A stretch of DNA of 56,521 bases, from the NCBI GenBank assembly GCA_015068735.1, contig SVJW01000009.1:1-56521 (forward strand). Reading direction: 5' to 3'. Position 1 is the stretch's first letter. Every line of letters starts with the position of its first letter. The notes beneath the pieces were generated by a model that saw nothing but the letters and a program-made list of their open reading frames with translations, ran no database searches and was not told the DNA's origin. This stretch comes from Oscillospiraceae bacterium. GTDB lineage: Bacteria > Bacillota > Clostridia > UMGS1883. Shown here one piece after another: positions 17,497 through 24,687 of the stretch. A program made the translations under genes and the position numbers.

Positions 17497-18525
17497 ATGA
17501 CTTCCCATGAATATATTTTATCGCTTACAAAAAATATAATTCCGTCATATCGCTATGATTATAAAGAGGATTTTGCCACTTGGCAGAAAAGAGCGAAGGA
17601 GAAACTCTCCGACCTTCTCGGACTTCCTCTTACAATGCCCTCGGAGGATAAATACACTGTTACTGAGGAATACGAAAAAGACGGACTTTCCTTTATGAAA
17701 TTCACTTTTCAGAGTGAAGAGGGTTATTTTGTACCATGCTGTCTTGTAAAGAAAATCGGTCATACGGGAAAAGCTCCTCTTGTAATCTGCCTTCAGGGGC
17801 ATACAACAGGTATGCATATTTCTATTGGTGACGAATTTTTTGAACGTGATGCTAAATCTAAAGCGGCAGGACAGAAATTTGCCATTGATGCCGCTAATGA
17901 AGGCTGTGTGGCAATTGCTATTGAACAGCGCTATATGGGCACAGTGGGCTATAAGGATATGCGCGGCAGACCTGCCTGCATTGCCGCATCCGATGATATG
18001 GATGCTAACCAGGCAATTCCTTCGCTTCTTATCGGAAGAGTTCCGATTGGCGAAAGAGTATGGGATGTAAGTCGTACAATAGACCTTGCCCTTAATCGTT
18101 TTGGTGACATTATAGACGAAAATAAGATTATATGCCTTGGTAATTCCGGAGGCGGTACTGCAACTTTCTATGCAAGCTGTCTTGAAGAAAGAATTGCTCT
18201 TTCCGTACCCTCCTGCGCCGTATGTACATTCGAGGAATCTATTATGGCAATGAATCACTGTATCTGTAACTACGTTCCCAATGTGCGTAAATTCTTTGAT
18301 ATGGGTGACCTCGGTGCGCTTATTGCACCACGTAAGGTAGTTGTGGTTTGTGGCGATGAAGACCCTATATTCCCACTTCCCGGAGTGGAGAAGAGCTTCG
18401 ACCTTATGAAAAAAGCATATGCTCATAACGGTATAGAAGATAAGTGTCGTCTTGTAATAGGAAAAGGTGGCCACGCATTCTATCCCAAGGATGCTTGGCC
18501 CGTTATTCATGAACTTATAGACTAA
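17497..18525 (+). CDS. Alpha/beta hydrolase (probable acyl-carbohydrate esterase)
   Basis: 342 residues, cytoplasmic. Alpha/beta-hydrolase fold with nucleophile elbow GNSGGG (Ser217), acid in CGDEDPIFP and His in GKGGHAFYP near the end. The layout with a long N-terminal lead and an LQGHTTGMH oxyanion region fits the abhydrolase_7 / acetyl-xylan-esterase-like group. It sits between GH2 and a second esterase, 11 bp and 12 bp away, so it is likely cotranscribed. The expected role is removal of acetyl or other ester groups from imported oligosaccharides. Confidence 0.8.
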   Translation: MTSHEYILSLTKNIIPSYRYDYKEDFATWQKRAKEKLSDLLGLPLTMPSEDKYTVTEEYEKDGLSFMKFTFQSEEGYFVPCCLVKKIGHTGKAPLVICLQGHTTGMHISIGDEFFERDAKSKAAGQKFAIDAANEGCVAIAIEQRYMGTVGYKDMRGRPACIAASDDMDANQAIPSLLIGRVPIGERVWDVSRTIDLALNRFGDIIDENKIICLGNSGGGTATFYASCLEERIALSVPSCAVCTFEESIMAMNHCICNYVPNVRKFFDMGDLGALIAPRKVVVVCGDEDPIFPLPGVEKSFDLMKKAYAHNGIEDKCRLVIGKGGHAFYPKDAWPVIHELID

Positions 18526-18537
18526 AGGTGAAAAATT

Positions 18538-19374
18538 ATGAAAAATATGACAGTTAATTTGTTTGAAAAAGAGACAGAGTACGGATTTATGCCGTCTCTT
18601 ACCACATATCTTCTTGATAAATACAAAAAGGATGAGGAGGAACTTCGCCCTGCTGTGTTAGTGCTTCCCGGTGGCGGATATTTTTACAAAGAGCCGGCAG
18701 AAGGGGAGAGAGTAGCTCTTTCTTACAATGCGGCAGGCTTTCACGCTTTTGTGCTTGATTACTGTGTGGAACCTCATATCCATCCCTATCCGCTTTTAAG
18801 TGCGGCAAAGGCAATGGAAACCATCCGTAAAAATGCAAAAGAATGGAATGTGAAACCCGATATGATTGCCGTTTGCGGCTTTTCTGCAGGTGGACATCTT
18901 GCGGCAACTCTTTCAAATCTCTGGAATGACAACACTGTTTTCCCCGGAACAAAAGAAGAAAATCTTGTTTACAGACCAAATGCATCCGTACTTTGCTATC
19001 CGGTAATTACAAGCGGTGAATTCGCTCACAGAAATTCCATAAAAAGAATTTCGGGAAGTGAAGTTCCCTGCGACTTGTGGGAAGAACTTTCCATGGAAAA
19101 AAGGGTAAATTCCGAAACTCCGCCCACATTTTTATGGCATACATTTAAGGATTCGGCAGTTCCTGTTGAAAATTCTCTTATGTATGCAACGGCATTAAGA
19201 CAGAGTGGTGTACCATTTGAGATGCACATCTATCCCGACGGTGACCACGGCCTTGTTTTGGGTAGTGACATTACCTATTGGGGGGTTGACAGATTTACAC
19301 GCTCATACCCATGGGTGAAGCAATCTGTGGAGTGGCTCTACTTACAGTTTGGTATAACCTCGGTCGAAAAATAA
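18538..19374 (+). CDS. Alpha/beta hydrolase, BD-FAE/esterase-lipase type
   Basis: 278 residues. LPGGGY is the HGG-type oxyanion motif. GFSAGGH contains nucleophile Ser116; HTFKDSAVP supplies the acid and GDHGL the catalytic His. No signal peptide. It resembles intracellular acetyl-xylan or feruloyl esterases found in polysaccharide-utilisation clusters. Last gene of the carbohydrate operon, with a terminator 30 bp downstream. Two different esterases plus an SGNH hydrolase suggest a heavily esterified substrate (inference). Confidence 0.8.
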   Translation: MKNMTVNLFEKETEYGFMPSLTTYLLDKYKKDEEELRPAVLVLPGGGYFYKEPAEGERVALSYNAAGFHAFVLDYCVEPHIHPYPLLSAAKAMETIRKNAKEWNVKPDMIAVCGFSAGGHLAATLSNLWNDNTVFPGTKEENLVYRPNASVLCYPVITSGEFAHRNSIKRISGSEVPCDLWEELSMEKRVNSETPPTFLWHTFKDSAVPVENSLMYATALRQSGVPFEMHIYPDGDHGLVLGSDITYWGVDRFTRSYPWVKQSVEWLYLQFGITSVEK

Positions 19375-19403
19375 CACTTTTAATATTTGTTTGTCTTATT
19401 ATG

Positions 19404-19442
19404 AAAAAACGCATTATTCGCAGGAATAAATGCGTTTTTTTG
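19404..19442 (+). terminator. Terminator of the carbohydrate operon
   Basis: An AAAAAACGCA...TGCGTTTTTTT stem-loop with one bulge and a U-tract. Closes the block that begins at 10001. Confidence 0.85.
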
Positions 19443-19485
19443 TGCATATAATAAAAAACATACATATTAAAAGGGGTTGTAAACA

Positions 19486-20094
19486 ATGGATAATAATACG
19501 ATTACATTAACGGGTACAGTTGAAACGGAGGTGCAGTTTAGTCACAGCGTCCTTGACGAGAATTTTTACAGCTTTATGCTTCGTGTTCCCAGACTTTCTG
19601 ATAATGACGATATTCTTCCGATAACGCTTCCTGAAAGACAGCTTGACCATATTCTTCTTAATGTGGGAAACAAAGTCAAGGTAAAAGGTCAACTGCGCAG
19701 CTATAATAAATATACCGAAACCAAAACACGGCTTATACTGACTGTTTTCGCAAAGGGAATCGCACCTGCGCTTCCTGACGATGACACAAATCCTAACGAG
19801 ATTTTTATAAACGGTTTTATTTGCAAAGCACCAATTTACAGACGGACGCCTTTCGGACGGGAAATAACGGATTTAATTATTGCTGTAAACCGTGCCTTTA
19901 ACCGAAGTGACTATATTCCTGCAATTGCATGGGGTAAAAATGCCCTGTACAGCGAAAACCTTGAAGTGGGAAGCAATGTTATGCTGTGGGGAAGATTGCA
20001 GTCCAGAACATACAATAAGAGGATCTCTGAAGACGAAACGGAAGAAAGGACAGCATATGAGCTGTCTATAACCAAAATAGAGAAATTAGCGTAA
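19486..20094 (+). CDS. Single-stranded DNA-binding protein-like, two tandem OB folds
   Basis: 202 residues. Two OB-fold halves are visible: about 1-95 (TLTGTVETEVQFSH...GNKVKVKGQLRSY) and about 100-200 (EIFINGFICKAPIYRRTPFGREITDLIIAVN...VMLWGRLQSRTY). The second has the clearest SSB signature. The acidic C-terminal tail typical of replicative SSB is absent, so it is more likely an accessory OB-fold protein than the main SSB. AAAAGGGG precedes the ATG. A mobile element begins at the hairpin 4 bases after its stop codon. Confidence 0.7.
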   Translation: MDNNTITLTGTVETEVQFSHSVLDENFYSFMLRVPRLSDNDDILPITLPERQLDHILLNVGNKVKVKGQLRSYNKYTETKTRLILTVFAKGIAPALPDDDTNPNEIFINGFICKAPIYRRTPFGREITDLIIAVNRAFNRSDYIPAIAWGKNALYSENLEVGSNVMLWGRLQSRTYNKRISEDETEERTAYELSITKIEKLA

Positions 20095-20098
20095 TTGT

Positions 20099-20416
20099 AA
20101 AGGGTGTTAAAACACCCTTTCAGCGTGTCGATAAACCTATCGACACGCTGGCAGACGAGGAAAAAGGAAGGTAAATCTGTTCAAGGCAAGCTCGTCGGCG
20201 TACGAGGGTACGGTAGAGATTGACTTGGACGGAAGCAAGCAAAAGCCCTGAAAACTGCGATTTTCAGGGCTTTAACTATCTTTTTCATTGAATGAGAAGT
20301 TGCCTTGTTACCGAATTGTCGAAAATCGCAAACCCTTACAAAAACTTTAAAAATTCAAGTTTGCTTGCGGTTGACCGACTTTTTCGACAGTCTGAAAGGG
20401 TGTTAAAACACCCTTT
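20099..20416. mobile_element. Small terminator-targeting element, copy 1 (274-bp core plus duplicated hairpin)
   Basis: The core 20121-20394 starts CAGCGTGTCGA and ends TCGACAGTCTG, giving imperfect terminal inverted repeats (9 of 11 match). It is flanked by two identical copies of a 22-bp palindrome beginning AAAGGGTGTT (20099-20120 and 20395-20416). Inside are a 13-bp stem hairpin (20121-20150), a 10-bp stem 20176-20185/20224-20233 enclosing CTCGT/ACGAG, and a 13-bp stem 20242-20254/20261-20273. No protein-coding capacity. A nearly identical core with a different flanking palindrome is at 48463-48787. Confidence 0.75.
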
Positions 20417-20435
20417 ATCTTTTTGTATAAATGTC

Positions 20436-20464
20436 TTGCAATGGGGAAGAGTATCTGTTATAAT
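20436..20464 (+). promoter_or_regulatory. Promoter of ruvX
   Basis: TTGCAA (20436-20441), 17-bp spacer, TATAAT (20459-20464). It lies outside the mobile element, between the right-hand hairpin and the gene. Confidence 0.75.
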
Positions 20465-20480
20465 ATTCTTGGTGAAAATC

Positions 20481-20891
20481 ATGAAAATTTTAGGCCTTGA
20501 TTACGGAGAAGCAAGAATCGGAGTTGCTGTAAGTGATGCTCTCGGTATGCTTGCAAATCCATTGGACACAATAAGCGAAAAAGACAGAACACTTCAGCTT
20601 GAAAAAGTTTGTGCCGTTGCAAAAGCTCACGGTGTGGGAAAAATTGTGGTAGGGCATCCTAAACGTATGGATGGAACACTTGGACATCGTGCAGAATATA
20701 CGGAAGAATTTGCAAAAGATTTGTCCGAAATGCTGGGTATTCCCTATGTGATGTGGGATGAAAGACTTTCCAGTACAGAAGCACACCGGATTTTGGAAAG
20801 CGGTGGAGTCAGCGGAAAAAACAGAAAAACAAAAGTGGACAAGATTGCTGCAGTAATTATTTTACAAGGCTATCTGGATGCTAATTATTAA
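20481..20891 (+). CDS. ruvX: Putative pre-16S rRNA nuclease / Holliday junction resolvase-like YqgF
   Basis: 136 residues from the ATG at 20481. The frame is open further upstream, but only because it runs through the mobile element and promoter. RNase H-like fold: ILGLDYGEARIGVAVSD holds the first catalytic Asp, IVVGHPKRMDGT is the conserved second motif, and WDERLSSTEA and DKIAAVIILQGYLD carry the later acidic residues. Its role is maturation of the 16S rRNA 5' end. The DUF1292 gene follows 16 bp later, the order seen in Bacillus (yrrK-yrzB). The ribosome site GGTGA is weak. Confidence 0.92.
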   Translation: MKILGLDYGEARIGVAVSDALGMLANPLDTISEKDRTLQLEKVCAVAKAHGVGKIVVGHPKRMDGTLGHRAEYTEEFAKDLSEMLGIPYVMWDERLSSTEAHRILESGGVSGKNRKTKVDKIAAVIILQGYLDANY

Positions 20892-20907
20892 AAAGGAGTT
20901 TATTGTT

Positions 20908-21171
20908 ATGACAGAAGAAAACAGAGCAGGTTTTGAGACAGTTGAGGAAGATTACGAATTCTTAGATACTGTTGAATATGAAGGAGATACTTATTTTATC
21001 CTCATTCCCGCAACTGACAGCGAAGAAATTGACGGCGAAGTGTTCGTTATGAAACTTGTGGAGATTGACGGAGAAGAAATGCTTGAAGGTGTAGACGACG
21101 GGGATTTATTTGACGCAGTTTACAATATTTTCAAGGAAAACAATAAGGACGAATTTGAATTTTTAGATTGA
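20908..21171 (+). CDS. DUF1292 (YrzB-like) small acidic protein
   Basis: 87 residues, very acidic. AAGGAG 9 nt upstream selects the ATG at 20908. Core segment YEFLDTVEYEGDTYFILIPA and later VMKLVEIDGEEMLEGV match the DUF1292 pattern. The function is unknown; it is conserved beside ruvX in Firmicutes. Its last codons contain the -35 element of the 6S RNA promoter. Confidence 0.85.
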   Translation: MTEENRAGFETVEEDYEFLDTVEYEGDTYFILIPATDSEEIDGEVFVMKLVEIDGEEMLEGVDDGDLFDAVYNIFKENNKDEFEFLD

Positions 21172-21196
21172 TTTAAAACAAATAATATGCTATAAT
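21168..21196 (+). promoter_or_regulatory. Promoter of 6S RNA
   Basis: TTGATT (21168-21173) overlaps the stop codon of the DUF1292 gene; 17-bp spacer; TATAAT (21191-21196). Transcription should begin near 21203. Confidence 0.75.
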
Positions 21197-21202
21197 TAGC
21201 AC

Positions 21203-21388
21203 ATTCCCTGCGGTGTGCGCAATTACGGATTTATTTTAACCAACACATCTATTAAGGGAGACTGATGTTTTGCCGTGGCGTGTAGGCCCTCCGTTTGAAG
21301 ACAGGGAAACCCAGGAGCGGTAATCAAGTCACCCACCTGCATACGCAGGTTTAGAATAGTCCGAAGAAAACGGCACTGCGGGGCTACA
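21203..21388 (+). ncRNA. ssrS: 6S RNA
   Basis: About 186 nt. The 5' CCCTGCGGTGT pairs with 3' GCACTGCGGGG to form the closing stem (11 pairs allowing G-U). The middle and 3' half carry typical 6S elements such as GGAAACCCAGGAGCGGTAAT and AAGTCACCCACCTG. It has its own strong promoter and no open frame. 6S RNA binds the housekeeping RNA polymerase holoenzyme through an internal bubble that mimics an open promoter. The exact 3' end is uncertain. Confidence 0.8.
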
Positions 21389-21432
21389 TATGAAAAATAT
21401 AATTATATTTTACATAAAAGGAGTTTATGAAA

Positions 21433-22374
21433 ATGAAAAAAATTTCAGCATTGGTTTTAACTGTTGCAATGATTTTCCTCATGTCTGTAAGTGTATTTGC
21501 ATCCTTTACAGATATGCCTCAGGGCACAGACGGAGAAGTTTTACAGAGAGCCGTTGATAACGGTCTTATTACAGGCTTCCCCAACGGTACAATTCAGCCC
21601 AACACAGCAATCACAAGAGCGCAGATGGCAACTATCATGTCAAGAGCTATGAGAGCAGAAGAAGTAGCAGATATTTCCTCTTTTGTTGATGTAAAGGCCG
21701 GAGATTGGTACTACGATGCAATGGCGAAAGCTGTTAAAATGGATGCTTTCAAGGGTGATGACAAGAAAAGACTCAACCCCAACAACACAATTACCCGTCA
21801 GGAAGCTCTTATTGTTCTTTCCAGAATTTTCTGTGTTCCCGAAGCAAATGCGAACGCACTTTCCGTGTATAAAGACGGTAACAAGGTAGCTGATTGGGCA
21901 AAGAAAGAAGTAAGCAGTATAGCAGCAGCCGGTTACCTCGGAAACATTTCTAACATAAGACCTAACGATGCAATGACAAGACTTGAATTTGCTCAGATTA
22001 TGGACAGAATTGTTGCTACATACATCGATGAATCCGGTGAATACACAACTCTTCCCGAAGGTAACGTTCTTGTAAGAGCAGAGAATGTTTCTTTCAAAGG
22101 CCTCAAGACAGATAATGTTATTTTTATAGGTGACGGTGTTAAGAGTGAAGTTAGCTTTACTAATTGTGAAGTTGAAAGAATGGTAATCCGCGGTAAGAAA
22201 GCTGTTCTTAATTCCGGTACATATGCATGGATAAATGCAATCGGTAACGGAACGCAGCTTCAACTTGAAAAGCTTCCTATGGAACTTGTTAAGAAATTCC
22301 CCGATGGTTCACTCGGTAAGTTTACAGCAGTTTCCGGAAAATCAACCATAATTGTTCCCGGAATGACTGAATAA
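21433..22374 (+). CDS. S-layer homology (SLH) domain surface protein
   Basis: 313 residues from the ATG at 21433, 9 nt after AAAGGAG; an ATG at 21427 is only 3 nt away. Signal peptide MKKISALVLTVAMIFLMSVSVFA. Three SLH domains cover about residues 25-200 (NGLITGFPNGTIQPNTAITRAQMA, DWYYDAMAKAVKMDAFKGD, ITRQEALIVLSRIF, MTRLEFAQIMDRIV). The C-terminal 110 residues are short beta-strands (VSFKGLKTDNVIFIGDG) like a small parallel beta-helix. It is expected on the cell wall, bound to pyruvylated polymer made through CsaB. Similar proteins are abundant S-layer-like or scaffold components. Confidence 0.88.
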   Translation: MKKISALVLTVAMIFLMSVSVFASFTDMPQGTDGEVLQRAVDNGLITGFPNGTIQPNTAITRAQMATIMSRAMRAEEVADISSFVDVKAGDWYYDAMAKAVKMDAFKGDDKKRLNPNNTITRQEALIVLSRIFCVPEANANALSVYKDGNKVADWAKKEVSSIAAAGYLGNISNIRPNDAMTRLEFAQIMDRIVATYIDESGEYTTLPEGNVLVRAENVSFKGLKTDNVIFIGDGVKSEVSFTNCEVERMVIRGKKAVLNSGTYAWINAIGNGTQLQLEKLPMELVKKFPDGSLGKFTAVSGKSTIIVPGMTE

Positions 22375-22383
22375 GAAACAAGC

Positions 22384-22424
22384 GAAAGGTTGTTGCAAAT
22401 ATCATTTGTAACAACCTTTCTTTT
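22384..22424 (+). terminator. Terminator after the SLH gene
   Basis: A GAAAGGTTGTTGCAAA / TTTGTAACAACCTTTC stem with one mismatch, then TTTT. Confidence 0.85.
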
Positions 22425-22446
22425 GGAAACAAAGCAAGGTGATAAT

Positions 22447-22914
22447 GTGAAAAAAGTTCAGATTTATACAGATGGAGCATGCACGGGAAACCCCGGAAAG
22501 GGTGGCTTTGGTGCAGTGCTTATTTATAATGGTAACGAAAAAAGAATAAGCAAAGGTTTTCGAAAAACTACAAATAATCGTATGGAACTGATGGCTGCAA
22601 TAGAAGCACTCAGACTTCTCAAGGAAGAGTGCGTTGTGGATTTATACAGCGATTCAAAATATCTGACAGATGCCATCAATCGGAACTGGATTTCATCGTG
22701 GCAAAAAAACGGGTGGAAAAAATCCGATAAGAAACCGGTACTGAACCGTGATTTATGGGAGGAACTGATTGCTCTTATATCAGTGCATACGGTTGAATTT
22801 ATCTGGGTAAAAGGACACGATGGAAATGAGTATAATGAAATATGCGACTCTCTTGCCGTAGAAGCATACAATAATAGCGCGGACAATATTGATGAATGTT
22901 ACGAAAACTTGTGA
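22447..22914 (+). CDS. rnhA: Ribonuclease HI
   Basis: 155 residues from a GTG start at 22447; AAGGTGAT is just upstream, and the longer open frame would cross the preceding terminator. All four catalytic acids are present: Asp9 ([11 protein letters not shown]), Glu47 (NNRMELMA), Asp69 (YSDSKYL) and Asp134 (EICDSLA). The basic handle ([20 protein letters not shown]) and the VKGHDG loop are intact. It removes RNA from RNA-DNA hybrids. Length and motifs are standard for bacterial type I enzymes. Confidence 0.95.
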   Translation: MKKVQIYTDGACTGNPGKGGFGAVLIYNGNEKRISKGFRKTTNNRMELMAAIEALRLLKEECVVDLYSDSKYLTDAINRNWISSWQKNGWKKSDKKPVLNRDLWEELIALISVHTVEFIWVKGHDGNEYNEICDSLAVEAYNNSADNIDECYENL

Positions 22915-22931
22915 AAAACAAAGAACCCCTA

Positions 22932-22961
22932 TTGACAAAAACACCGATTTTGTATTAAAAT
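22932..22961 (+). promoter_or_regulatory. Promoter of the Wzz/kinase/phosphatase operon
   Basis: TTGACA (22932-22937), 18-bp spacer, TAAAAT (22956-22961). The first gene starts 31 bp later. Confidence 0.7.
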
Positions 22962-22992
22962 ATAAGGGAGAATGTTTATAGGGGGAAGTTTG

Positions 22993-23745
22993 ATGAGTAA
23001 AACAAAAGATGTCGAACAACTTGATATAAAACGAATGATAGAGGTCGTTTTAGACCGTATAGTATCAATCGTTGTAATAACAATAATATTTGGCTTGATT
23101 TCCTATGGCTTGAGTGAATATTTATTAGTAAAAAAATATGAGTCAACCGTAACAATGGTAATATATAACCGCAGAGATTTGGAAATAACAGATACGGAAT
23201 ATAAAACCAACGCCAGCGATATTACAGCATCACGAGATCTGGTGCCCACCTGTATTGAGATCATAAAGAGAGATGCTATTTTGCAGACCGTTGCAGAAAA
23301 TATCAGCGAAACAAAAGGCAAAAAGTATACGGCCGGAAAAATCAGAAATATGCTTTCTGTTGAGGAAGTGTTAAATACATATATCATTAAGATTTCAGTA
23401 TTGGATACGGACCGTGTTATGTCGCGTGATATAGCCAATGAAATCGGTACAACCGTTGAATTGAAGATGAGGGAGTACATCCCGCTCAGTACGGTTAAAG
23501 TAGTTGACTTTGCAAAGGTTTCTTCCGTTCCGGCATCTCCCAATGTGCGTAACAACACAATTTTAGGTGCGTTGCTCGGTTTTGTACTCAGTATATCTGT
23601 AATTCTCCTTAAAGAGCTTTTCGATATTCGTGTGAAATCGGCGGACGATCTTGTAAACCGCTTCAATTATCCTGTGCTGGGTGCTATCCCCGAAATATAT
23701 GTATCCTACGATGATTCTTCAAATAATGAAGAATCAGAAAGTTAA
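22993..23745 (+). CDS. Wzz-type polysaccharide chain-length regulator / kinase adaptor (CapA/YveK family)
   Basis: 250 residues from the ATG at 22993 after GGGGGAAG. Two membrane segments (about 20-42 and 190-212) bracket an extracellular Wzz domain. The proline-containing stretch VSSVPASPNVRNNTILGALLGFVLSISVILLKELFD before and in the second helix is characteristic. The short cytoplasmic tail (DIRVKSADDLVNRFNYPVLGAIPE) is the activator segment for the partner tyrosine kinase. The kinase gene follows 21 bp later. It regulates polymer length and export. Confidence 0.88.
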   Translation: MSKTKDVEQLDIKRMIEVVLDRIVSIVVITIIFGLISYGLSEYLLVKKYESTVTMVIYNRRDLEITDTEYKTNASDITASRDLVPTCIEIIKRDAILQTVAENISETKGKKYTAGKIRNMLSVEEVLNTYIIKISVLDTDRVMSRDIANEIGTTVELKMREYIPLSTVKVVDFAKVSSVPASPNVRNNTILGALLGFVLSISVILLKELFDIRVKSADDLVNRFNYPVLGAIPEIYVSYDDSSNNEESES

Positions 23746-23766
23746 AGACGGTAGGAGGAGATAAAA

Positions 23767-24672
23767 ATGGCAAATATTGTTTCTAATTTAAGAAAATTTT
23801 CATCCAAGTTTCTGAGAAAAGATGCTATCAATGCAGGTTCTCCCTTGATTGTGAAGAGAGCGAAGGTTTTAAACGATAAAAGTTCGTTCCATGTTAAAGA
23901 AGCATATAAAGCCCTCAGAACAAATATTGTTTTTACAATCCCTCATGACGGAGCTAAGAGAATAATTGTTACAAGTGCGCTTGCAGGTGAAGGAAAAAGT
24001 ACAAACTGTCTTAACCTGGCAATTTCGTTTGCACAGACAGGTTCAAAAGTTTTGATTGTTGACTGTGACCTTAGAAAGCCCAATATTGCAAACCTTCTCA
24101 ATATTCCTTCAACACCGGGTCTTTCCAATGTTCTTGCAAACCTCAGCACCATAGATTCAACAATTGTCCATTCTGATTATGCAAACCTTGATGTAATCCC
24201 TTCAGGGGATATGCCTCCGAATCCTGCCGAACTTTTAGGTAGTGCAGCGATGAAAGATGTTTTAGACAAGCTTTCGGAAATTTACGAATACATTTTCCTG
24301 GACACTTCTCCCATAAATATTGTTACGGATGCTGCAGTAATGAGTAAGATGGTAGATGGTATTCTGCTTGTTGTAAGACAGGGTAGAACCGACAGAGAAA
24401 ATGTTGCGGAGGCTATAAAAAAGCTTTCATTTGTTGATGCAAACATTCTTGGGTTTGTTCTTAACGGCAGACTCTCGGATATTAAGATGGGCTATCGTTA
24501 TGGTAAACACGGATACTATCGTTACGGTAAGAAACAGAAATACTACAGAAGTGGTTACTACGGTGGTTACGGTAACGGCTATGGTAACGGATATGGTTAC
24601 GGTGGCTATGGCTATGGTTATGGATATGGACATACAAAAAACAGTAAGGATAAAGCAAACGAAAAAAAATAA
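23767..24672 (+). CDS. BY-type tyrosine kinase (CpsD/YveL family) with an extended Gly-Tyr-rich tail
   Basis: 301 residues. Walker A SALAGEGKST, Walker A' VLIVDCDLRKPN and Walker B YIFLDTSP are intact, as is the EAYKALRTNI oligomerisation motif. The C-terminus is unusual: from MGYRYGKHGYYRYG onward it holds 17 tyrosines in about 48 residues, the last half being Gly-Tyr repeats (GYGNGYGNGYGYGG). BY-kinases autophosphorylate a C-terminal Tyr cluster, but usually of about 3-7 Tyr. The preceding gene supplies the membrane adaptor, and the next the cognate PHP phosphatase. The tail DNA is low complexity and could vary in length between strains. Confidence 0.9.
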   Translation: MANIVSNLRKFSSKFLRKDAINAGSPLIVKRAKVLNDKSSFHVKEAYKALRTNIVFTIPHDGAKRIIVTSALAGEGKSTNCLNLAISFAQTGSKVLIVDCDLRKPNIANLLNIPSTPGLSNVLANLSTIDSTIVHSDYANLDVIPSGDMPPNPAELLGSAAMKDVLDKLSEIYEYIFLDTSPINIVTDAAVMSKMVDGILLVVRQGRTDRENVAEAIKKLSFVDANILGFVLNGRLSDIKMGYRYGKHGYYRYGKKQKYYRSGYYGGYGNGYGNGYGYGGYGYGYGYGHTKNSKDKANEKK

Positions 24673-24687
24673 GAAGAAGGTTTTCTT

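Noticed and set aside
17545..18510. 321-codon minus-strand frame opposite an esterase gene
   Set aside because: The plus-strand frame has a full alpha/beta hydrolase triad; the minus frame has no start site or known motif.
20121..20394. Group II intron or IS fragment with coding remnant
   Set aside because: No transposase, reverse transcriptase or domain V-like sequence was recognised; terminal inverted repeats and paired flanks fit a MITE-like element better.
20292..20480. N-terminal extension of RuvX running back through the mobile element
   Set aside because: The extra residues come from element and promoter sequence; the conserved protein begins at the ATG at 20481, which lies after a TTGCAA-17-TATAAT promoter.
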